A stretch of DNA of 64,000 nucleotides from Dendrocalamus latiflorus (taxonomy: Eukaryota > Streptophyta > Magnoliopsida > Poales > Poaceae): the NCBI GenBank assembly GCA_017311315.1, contig CM029645.1, positions 27,553,627 through 27,617,626 of the forward strand, in the 5' to 3' direction. This document shows, in pieces, positions 56,218-64,000 of this stretch. The translations under genes and the position numbers were made by a program. Every line of letters begins with the position of its first letter. Position 1 is the stretch's first letter. Below the pieces are notes generated by a model. That model saw only the letters and a program-made list of their open reading frames with translations, was not told the DNA's origin and searched no databases.

Positions 56218-59200
56218 GCGAAAAAATCGTGAGCTATAGGTTAATCTTTCGACCAAATGTGCTCCAAAAATTAAAAATACCTGGACAGGCTCGGTAATCC
56301 TGGAACGACTAGGAAAGCTGAAAATCGTGAGCTATAGGTCACGCTTTCGGCCAAATGTGCTCTGAAAAATAAAAATCCCCGCACTGGTCCGTAAACCCCG
56401 GAACGACTAGGAAAGCTAAAACGTGAGCTTAGGTCATGCTTTCGGCCAAATGTGCTCTGAAAAATAAAAATCCCCGCACTGGTCCGGAAACCCCGGAACG
56501 ACTAGAAAAGCTGAAAATCGTGAGCTATAGGTCATGCTTTCGGCCAAATGTGCTTCGAAAAATAAAAATCCCCGGACTGCTCCGGTATCCCCGGGACGAC
56601 TAGAAAGCTGAAATCATGAGCTATAGGTCACGCTTTCGGCCAAATCAGCTCCGAGAAACAAAATTCCCCCGACTGCTCCAGTAACCCTTGAACGACTAGA
56701 AAAGCTGAAAATCTTGAGCTATGGGTCACGCTTTCGGCAAATGTGCTGTGAAAAGTAAAAATCCCCAGACTGGCCCGGTAACCCTGGAACGACTAGAAAA
56801 GTTGAAAATCGCGAGCTATAGGTCACGCTTTCGGCCAAATGTGCTCCGACAAATAAAAATCCCCGCACTGATCCGGAAACCCCGGAACGACTAGAAAAGC
56901 TAAAATGTGAGCTATAGGTCACGCTTTCGGCAAATGTGCTCCGAAAAATAAAAATCCCTGCACAGGTCCGGTAACCCCGGAACGATTAGAAAAGCTGAAA
57001 ATCATGAGTTATAGGTCACGCTTTCGGCCAAATGTGCTTCGAAAAATAAAAATCCCCGGACTGCTCTGTTAACCGCGGGACGACTAGAAAAGCTGAAATC
57101 GTGACCTATAGGTCACACTTTCGGCCAAATCTACTCCGAGAAACAAAATTACCCCTACTGCTCCAGTAACCCTTGAACGACTAGAAACGCTGAAAATTGT
57201 GAGCTACAGGTACGCTTTCGGCAAAAGTATTTCGAAAACTAAAAATCCCCGTACAATTCCGGCAAACACGCAACGACTAGAAAAGCTGAAATCGTGAGCT
57301 ATAGGTCACACTTTCGACCAAATCTGCCCCGAGAAACAAAAATCGTAGGAATGCTCGGGTAACCCTAGCACGACTAGAAAAGCTGAAAATCAGGAGTTAT
57401 AGGTCATGCTTTCGGCCAAATGTGCTTCAAAAAATTAAAATACCTGGACTGCTCTGGTAACACCGGAACGACTAGAAAAGCTGAAAATTGTGAGTTATAG
57501 GAACGCTTTCGGCAAATGTGCTCCGAAAATTAAAAATCTTCGGACTGGCCCGGTAACCCTGGAACAACTAGAAAAGCTGAAAATCGTGAGCTATAGGTCA
57601 CGCTTTCGGCCAAATGTGCTCCGAAAATTAAAAATCCCAGGACAGGTCCGGAAACTCCGAAACGACTAGAAAAGCTAAAATGGTGAGCTATAGGTCACGC
57701 TTTCGACCAAATGTGCTCCGAAAAATAAAAATCCATGGGTAGGTCCGGTAACCCCGGAACGACTAGAAAAGCTGAAAATGGTGAGCTATAGGTCAAGCTT
57801 TCGGCTAAATGAGCTTGAAAAAATAAAAATGCCCAGACTGCGCTGGTAACCCAGAAACGAATAGAAAAGCTAAAAATCGTGAGCTATAGGTCACGGGTTC
57901 GCCTAAATCTGCTTCGAGAAACAAAATTCCCCCGACTGCTCCGGTAACCGTTGAACGACTAGGAAAGCTGAAAATCATTAGCTATAGGTCACGCTTTTCT
58001 CCAAATCTTCTCCAAGAAACAAAATTCGCAAAGCTGAAATCGTGAGCTGGTCACGCTTTCGACCAAATCTGACTCGAGAAACAAAAACCGTCGGAAAGCT
58101 CCGGTAACCCTGGCACGACTAGAAAAGCTGAAAATCGTGAGTTATATGTCACGCTATTGGCCAAATGTGCTATGAAAAATAAAAATACCCGGACCACTCT
58201 GGAAACACCGGAACGACTAGAAAAGCTGAAAATCGTAAGCTATAGGTCACGCTTTCGGCCAAATGTGATGCGAAAAAAAATCCCCGTAGTCTTCCAGTAA
58301 CCCCGGAACGACTAGAAAAGCAGAAAATCTTGCGCTATGGGTCACCCTTTCGGCCAAATGTGATACGACAAAAATCCCTAGAATCCTCCGGTAACACCAG
58401 AATGTTTAGAAAAGTTGAAAAATCATTAGCTATAGGTCACGCTTTCGAGCAAATGTGCTCCAAAAAATAAAAAATCCCCAGACTGCCCCAGTAACCCCGG
58501 AACGACTAGAAAAGCTGAAATCGTGAGCTATAAGTCACGCTTTCAACTAAATCTGCCCCGAGAAACAAAATCGTCGGAATGCTCCGGTAACCCTGGCACG
58601 ATTAGAAAAGCTGAAAATCGTGAGTTATAGGTCACGCTTTCGGCCAAATGTGCTCCGAAAAAATAAAAATCCCCGAACTGCTCCGGTAACACCGTAACGA
58701 CTAGAAAAGCTGAAATTGTGAGTTATATGTCACGCTTTCGGCCAAATGTGATGCAAAAAAAATCACTGGAATCCTCGGTAACCTCGGAACAGCTAGAAAA
58801 GCTGAAAATCGTGAGCTATAGGTCACGCTTTCGGCTAAATGTGCTCCGAAAAATAAAAATCCTCGCACTGCCCCGGTAACCTCGAAACGACTAGAAAAGC
58901 TGAAAATCGTGACCTATAGGTCACGCTTCCAGCCAAATCTACTCTGAAAAACAAAATTCCCCTGACTCCTCTGGTAACTGTTGAATGACTAGAAAAGTTG
59001 AAAATCGTGAACTATAGGTTACGGTTTCGGCCAAATGTGATGCGAAAAAAATCTCCAGAGTCCTCCAGTAACCCCGGAACATCTAGAAAAATGGAAAATC
59101 TTGACTTATGGTACGCTTTCGGCAAACGTGCTCTGAAAATTAAAAATCCCCGGACTGGCCTGGTAACCATAGAACGACTGGAAAAACGGAAATCTTGAGC

Positions 59201-60919
59201 TATGGGTCTCCCTTTCGGCAAATGTGCTCCGAAAATTAAAAATCCCGGACTAACCCGGTAACGACAAGGAAAGCTGAAAATCGTGAGCTATAGGTCACGC
59301 TTTCGGCCAAATGTGATGCGAAAAATAAAATTCTGCGGAATGCCCGGTAACCCTGGAATGACTAGAAAAGCGAAAAATCTTGAGCTATGGGTCTTCCTTT
59401 CGGCCAAATGTGATGCGACAAAAATTCGCGGAATCCTCCGGTAACACCGGAACGATTAGAAATGTTAAATATCGTTAGCTATTGGTCTCGCTTTCGGGAA
59501 AATGTGCTCCGAAAAATAAAACTCCCCGGACTGCTCCGGTAACCACGGAACGACTAGAAAAGCTAAAATCGTGGGTCACACTTTTTTCCAAATTTGCTCT
59601 GAGAAACAAAAATCCCTGGAATGCTCCGGTAACCCTAGAACGACTAGAAAAGTTGAAAATTGTGAGCTATAAATCACTCTTTCCGCCAAATGTGCTCCGA
59701 AAAATAAAATTCTGCGGACTGGCTTGGTAACCCTAGAATGACTAGAAAAGCTAAAAATCGTGAGCTATAGGTCACGCTTTCGGCTAAATGTGCTCTGAAA
59801 AATTAAAATCCCCGTACTGGTGCAGAAACCCAGGAACGACTAGAAAAGCTAAAATGGTGAGCTATAGGTCACGCTTTCGGCCAAATGTGCTCCGAAAAAT
59901 AAAAAACCCCGCACTGGTCCGGTAACCCTGGAACGACTAGAAAAGCTGAAATCTTGAGCTATAGGTCACGCTCTCGGCCAAATGTGATGCGAAAAAAATC
60001 CCCGGAGTCCTGCAGTGACCCCCGAACGACTAGAAAAGCAGAAAATCATGAGCTATGGGTCACCCTCTCGGCAAAATGTGATGCGAAAGAAATCTACGGA
60101 ATGTTACGGTAATCGTGGAACGACTAGAAAAGTTGAAAAATCATTAGCTATTGGTCTCCCTCTCGGCCAAATCTGCTCCGAAAAATAAAAATCTTTGGAC
60201 TGGACCGGTAACTCTGGAACGACTAGAAAAGCTGAAAATCGTAAGCTATAGGTCACGCTTTCGGCCAAATGTGCACCAAAAACTAAAAATCACCGCACTC
60301 GTCGAGTAACCCCAGAACGACTAGAAAAGTTGAAATCGTGAGCTATACGTTACGCTTTCAGCCGAATGTGCCCTGAAAGGTAAAAATCCCCGGACTGCTG
60401 CGGTAACCCCAGAACGACTAGAAAAGCTCAAAATCGTGAGATATAGGTCATGCTTTCGGCCAAATCTGCTCCGAGAAACAAAATTCCGCCGACTGCTCCG
60501 GTAACCGTTGAACGACAAGGAAAGCTGAAAATTGTGAGCTATAGGTCACGCTTTTGGCCAAATGTGATGTGAAAAAAATTCCTGAAGTCCTACAGTAACC
60601 ACGAAACGAGTAGAAAAGAGAAAAATCTTGAGCTATGGGTCTCCCTTTCTACCAAATGTGATGCGACAAAAATCCGTGGAATCCTCTGGTAAGACCAGAA
60701 TGATTAGAAAAGTTAAAAATCGTTAGCTATTAGTCACGCTTTCGGGCAAATGTGCTCTGAAAAATAAAAGTCCCCGGACTGCTCCGGTAGCCCCGGAACG
60801 ACTAGAAAAGCTGAAATCGTTAGCTATGTTACACTTTTGGCCAAATTTGCTCCAAGAAACAAAAATCCGTGGAATGCTCTAGTAACCCTGGAACGACTAG
60901 GAAAGTTGAAAATCGTGAG
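56218..60919 (+). repeat. ~98-bp satellite array, right part (4.7 kb)
   Basis: The same monomers and orientation as at 35745-46385, about 48 units. The array was one before the LTR and CACTA insertions. The right edge at 60919 is an abrupt junction with a new LTR beginning TGTTGTGG. Confidence 0.95.
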
Positions 60920-61900
60920 TGTTGTGGTTACAGACCAAACAGAGAGAGATGGTAGTGGAGAGTGAGTAATGGCCTGGGTCCTCCCCATGGCCTGTATTCT
61001 ATATATATATATATACATACATGGGGAGTGCTTTTACAACTATACCCTTACATCTGAGTATCCCATCCAGGGGCACTTATGTCATTACACATGGCCTATT
61101 CTGGACCTTATACCCTTCTACCAGGCCTGCTGGGTTTAGGTGGGGGCCACCCCTACAACAGGAGCCTCTCATGGTAAAGGGCTTCACAGGGCCGAAGCCA
61201 TGTTGTCGAGTCCTTTGGCCCCCTCCGTCCCTACGGCCTGTGAGCTCCCTCCGAATCTCGCAGAGCTTTGTGGCGTGATGTGGTCTGGGGGCTGAGGCTA
61301 TTGCCGGGGTCGATGGCTGGATTGCAATTGATGCAGATGCGCGCGCGCGCTTCGTCCCCTGCCCTTCGGACGCGCCTACCCGAAATGAATCGGGGGCGTT
61401 GCGCCGGCATGGGTAAGCGTAGCGGGCCCCTGAACCGCCGCCTGTGCCTTAAATGATGGGGGGCATGCTGCGGCACTCGTCCTTCCGGCCGTCCACGTGG
61501 CAAAGCGTGCTTGGCGCGATGCGGGCTTTGAGGCGTCGCGATCGTTAATGTAGCGACGGATTTCCGGCGGTTGGACTCCTGCCGATTGGGCTCCCGCTGG
61601 TTGGCTCTCCTGTTGACGGGGTATATATACTGTGCTGGTGCGGCGTTGTTCCTGCATGTGCTTGGGTAGAAGCTGCTTCGCTAAAAATGGGCCCCTTCCG
61701 TGCATCAACCCCCCCAGCGACGCTGAGCGGCTCGAGGGATGTTGATGTACAGACGGAGGTCCATTTTTCTCGGGAGCTTGGTTAGCATCTGTCATGGATG
61801 ATCAATGGCGTTTCCTGCCCCCGAGCTGCGCTTCTGCATACGATGGCAAGGTTAGCCCGGTTCTTCTTAACAGACCTACCTTCAATCGGTGTTCCTGATG
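60920..61900 (+). mobile_element. LTR and leader of a second (gypsy-type) retrotransposon, plus
   Basis: An abrupt start, TGTTGTGGTTACAGACC, at the satellite edge with the TG of an LTR terminus. A TA-repeat (61001-61015) and a further TATA-like 'gggtatatatactg' at 61619-61632 are possible promoters. The right LTR end and PBS were not located. The orientation is inferred from the Transposase_28-like ORF downstream on plus. Confidence 0.5.
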
Positions 61901-62040
61901 GAGCCCGTCCGCATCGCTTTGAAGATGGCGATGCACTGTAGGTGGCATGTTAAGGAGAACGAGGTAGACGTTGCGGAACGCAGCCCTCGCCTTTGCCTTA
62001 CGTGGAAGGTGCTACCAGGCGAGTTCGTGCGCACAGGCTC

Positions 62041-63050
62041 GAGCTGGCACCTGGTCGAAGTAGACGCGCGCGCTCCGTCCCCTACCCTTCGAACGGGTGG
62101 CAGCGGAGCTGGCGCCTAGCCGAGGTAGACGCGCGCGCTCCGTCCCCTACCCTTCGAACGGGTGGCAGCGGAGCTGGCGACTAGCCGAGGTAGACGCGCG
62201 CGCTCCGTCCCCTACCCATCGAACGGGTGGCAGCGGGGCTGGCGCCTAGCCGACGTAGACGCGCGCGCTCCGTCCCCTACCCTTCGAACGGGTGGCAGCG
62301 GAGCTGGCGCCTAGCCGAAGTAGACGCGCGCGCTCCGTCCCCTACCCTTCCAACGGGTGGCAGCGGAGCTGGCGCCTAGCCGAAGTAGACGCGCGCGCTC
62401 CGTCCCCTACCCTTCGAACGGGTGGCAGCGGAGCTGGCGCCTAGCCGAAGTAGACGCGCGCGCTCCGTCCCCTACCCTTCGAACGGGTGGCAGCGGAGCT
62501 GGCGTCTAGCCGATGTAGACGCGCGCGCTCCGTCCCCTACCCTTCGAACGGGTGGCAGCGGAGCTGGCGCCTAGCCGAAGTAGACGCGCCCGCTCTGTCC
62601 CCTACCCTTCGAACGGGTGGCAGCGCAGCTGGCGCCTAGCCGAAGTAGACGCGCGCGCTCCGTCCCCTACCCTTCGAACGGGTGGCAGCGGAGCTGGCGC
62701 CTAGCCGAAGTAGACGCGCGCTCCGTCCCCTACCCTTACCCTTAGACGCGCGTGCTCCGTCCCCTACCCTTACCCTTAGACGCGCGCGCTCCGTCCCCTA
62801 CCCTTCGAACGGGTGGCAGCGGAGCTGGCGCCTAGTCGAAGTAGACGCGCGCGCTCCGTCTCCTACCCTTCGAACGGGTGGCAGCGGAGCTGGCGCCTAG
62901 CTGAAGTAGACGCGCACGCTCCGTCCCCTACCCTTCGAACGGGTGGCAGCGGAGCTGACGCCTAGCCGAAGTAGACGCGCGCGCTCCGTCCCCTACCCTT
63001 CGAATGGGTGGCAGCGGAGCTGGCGCCTAGGCGAAGTAGACGCACGCGAT
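62041..63050 (+). repeat. 65-bp GC-rich minisatellite, 17 units
   Basis: The word 'tagacgcgc' (with small variants) starts at 62061 and then every 65 bp exactly to 62711. Two short steps of 32 and 34 bp follow (62743, 62777), then 65-bp steps to 63037. The unit is 'gtagacgcgcgcgctccgtc' + 'ccctacccttcgaacgggtg' + 'gcagcggagctggcgcctag' + 'ccgaa'. The two short units lost the middle and carry 'tacccttaccct' instead. Frames shift every unit, so the repeated peptide frames are not genes. Confidence 0.93.
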
Positions 63051-63659
63051 CTCCTGATGCGGTGATGCGCTGTACAGGTTCCTGAAATCGCGCCGGCTCC
63101 CGGCTTGCCAGGGCTAGATTGTCAGACCGTGCGCTTGCTTCGGCGCGTGTGGGGCACGCGGCGGTTTGCGATTGGTGCGCGACGGGGTGTGGGCGGTTGC
63201 GTGATCGCAGCAGTTCGCCTTTTCCTCAGGGAAAGGGGACACGGGGCGGGCGAGGAACGGCGCAGCTTCGAGGTTGGTATGATCTCACGGCCCGCTGTGG
63301 TGCTCTTAATGGCGCTTGGGGTCGTTCCGACGCCTGGCCTCGTGCGCTCCAGCTTGCTCGTACGGGGGGGGGGGGGGGGGGCACGCGGCGGGGGTCATTG
63401 GAGCGACGTGCTCTGACGGTCCCTGCTGCCGTGGTCACGCCTCTTCGTCTTCGGTTATGGGGGAGCGTGCGAGGCGGGCCCTTGTGCGACTGCGGTTGCG
63501 TCCTGCACGTGGACCGTCACGACACTTCGGTGTTGGGGACGAGGAGGCCTGAAATAACCCTTTTAACCGCGCCCCCACAGCTCTACGCCCTCTTCTCGCT
63601 TGCATCGCCTTCTACACTCCGACGATACAATCGCCGCTATCCTTCTTTTGCCGGGGGCG
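63051..63659 (+). other. Leader before the gypsy-type ORF, with a G18 run
   Basis: GC-rich leader with an 18-G homopolymer at 63364-63381. A 218-codon frame (63119-63775) overlaps the real ORF in another frame and crosses the G run; it has no domain and is judged a shadow. Confidence 0.5.
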
Positions 63660-64000
63660 ATGGCATCTGGTGGCAAGCGCAGCCAGTCGACTGGCGCCAG
63701 CGGCATCCGCCGGCGGTCTTCACCGTTAGAGGTGAAATACTCGCTCGGCGAACGCGACCCGGCGGTGGCGGATAAGTGGTGGCTGGAGAAGGAGGGCTTG
63801 TTTTCCGGCGAGTTAAGCCCCTCGCTTGTGACCGAGAAGACGATCCAGGCGCTGTTGCGTGTGGGGAAGCTGTCCGAGCGTCAGGCGGTACAGCTACCTG
63901 CTGCCGATGAAACGGAACCTCGCCCCGAAGCGTCGGAGGCGGTCGTATTCGTCGCCTTCTTCGACGCAGGGCTCCGCGTCCCCGCGGCGGCGATTGTGGG
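63660..64000 (+). CDS. Gypsy-type retrotransposon ORF, Transposase_28-like domain (runs off the window)
   Basis: From ATG at 63660 the frame stays open to the last base (113 codons seen). It starts MASGGKRSQSTGASGIRRR, is followed by VADKWWLEKEGLFSGE, and reaches EAVVFVAFFDAGLRVPAAAI. The last block is the start of the domain annotated in plants as a putative gypsy-type transposase (Pfam Transposase_28, found in gag-position proteins of grass Ty3/gypsy elements), where VFxxFFxxGLxxP is the usual opening. The CT-rich leader just upstream ('cgctatccttcttttgcc') supports this ATG. The product is a structural gag-like protein rather than a true transposase. It is intact as far as visible. Confidence 0.72.
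   Translation, partial: MASGGKRSQSTGASGIRRRSSPLEVKYSLGERDPAVADKWWLEKEGLFSGELSPSLVTEKTIQALLRVGKLSERQAVQLPAADETEPRPEASEAVVFVAFFDAGLRVPAAAIV

Noticed and set aside
36183..61000. Many 60-140 codon ORFs in the satellite with NPGTTRK- and SYRSRFRPN-like words
   Set aside because: The monomer is ~98 bp, not a multiple of three, and frames shift and stop every few monomers. The words are translated repeat, not a protein family.
62041..63050. Repetitive peptides (RRARSVPYPS-like) from the 65-bp repeat
   Set aside because: 65 is not divisible by three, so each unit changes frame. No continuous protein is possible.
63119..63775. 218-codon plus ORF overlapping the gypsy-type ORF
   Set aside because: No domain; it crosses an 18-G run and overlaps the recognisable Transposase_28-like frame.

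Overview
The window is nuclear DNA from a plant, almost certainly a grass (Poaceae). The few genes have GC-rich, high-GC3 exons and GT-AG introns, and they sit in a mass of nested transposons typical of grasses: SIRE-like Ty1/copia, Ty3/gypsy, CACTA, an RTE-clade LINE, and hAT and Stowaway MITEs. I cannot name the species from sequence alone. There is no prokaryotic or organellar content, no tRNA or rRNA gene and no CRISPR array.

Layout. 0-10 kb: degenerate intergenic DNA holding a 257-bp hAT MITE, a full-length decayed RTE LINE on the minus strand (3.7-6.9 kb), a broken 3' piece of an RBM42-type RNA-binding-protein gene (minus), a Stowaway-like MITE and a copia gag scrap. 10.1-11.5 kb: an intact single-exon F-box gene (plus). 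11.7-22.1 kb: a decayed SIRE-like copia retrotransposon (plus), with all pol domains readable but broken mostly by TAG codons. 22.6-25.5 kb: LTR-like DNA. 25.8 kb: a possible gene start. 28.2-29.3 kb: a four-exon gene (minus) for a protein with two tandem PLATZ-like zinc-binding modules. Head to head with it, 29.7-32.0 kb, is a broken PhoD-like phosphatase gene. 33.0-34.2 kb: a three-exon 2-oxoglutarate/Fe(II) dioxygenase of the DAO (auxin oxidase) type, followed by a relic of a second copy.

35.7-60.9 kb is one large tandem array of a ~98-bp satellite monomer (about 15.3 kb of satellite), split by an insertion stack whose order can be read from target-site duplications. A ~1.8-kb LTR inserted into the satellite (TSD gcgac/gcgaa). 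An 8,043-bp CACTA transposon then inserted into that LTR (TSD agt). The CACTA itself carries a second LTR of the same family in the opposite orientation (TSD ccctc), a truncated TNP2 transposase gene, a DUF8039-like gene and a small NBS-LRR gene fragment. The satellite shows higher-order structure: a ~0.95-kb ordered monomer block occurs four times, and there is a nearly identical 378-bp tandem duplication.

60.9-64 kb is the 5' part of another LTR retrotransposon. It has a 17-unit, 65-bp GC-rich minisatellite in its leader and an ORF with a Transposase_28-like (gypsy-type) domain running off the window end. The genes do not form a pathway. Their interest lies in the tandem-PLATZ protein, the DAO-like enzyme and its relic, and the fully resolvable transposon/satellite stratigraphy.
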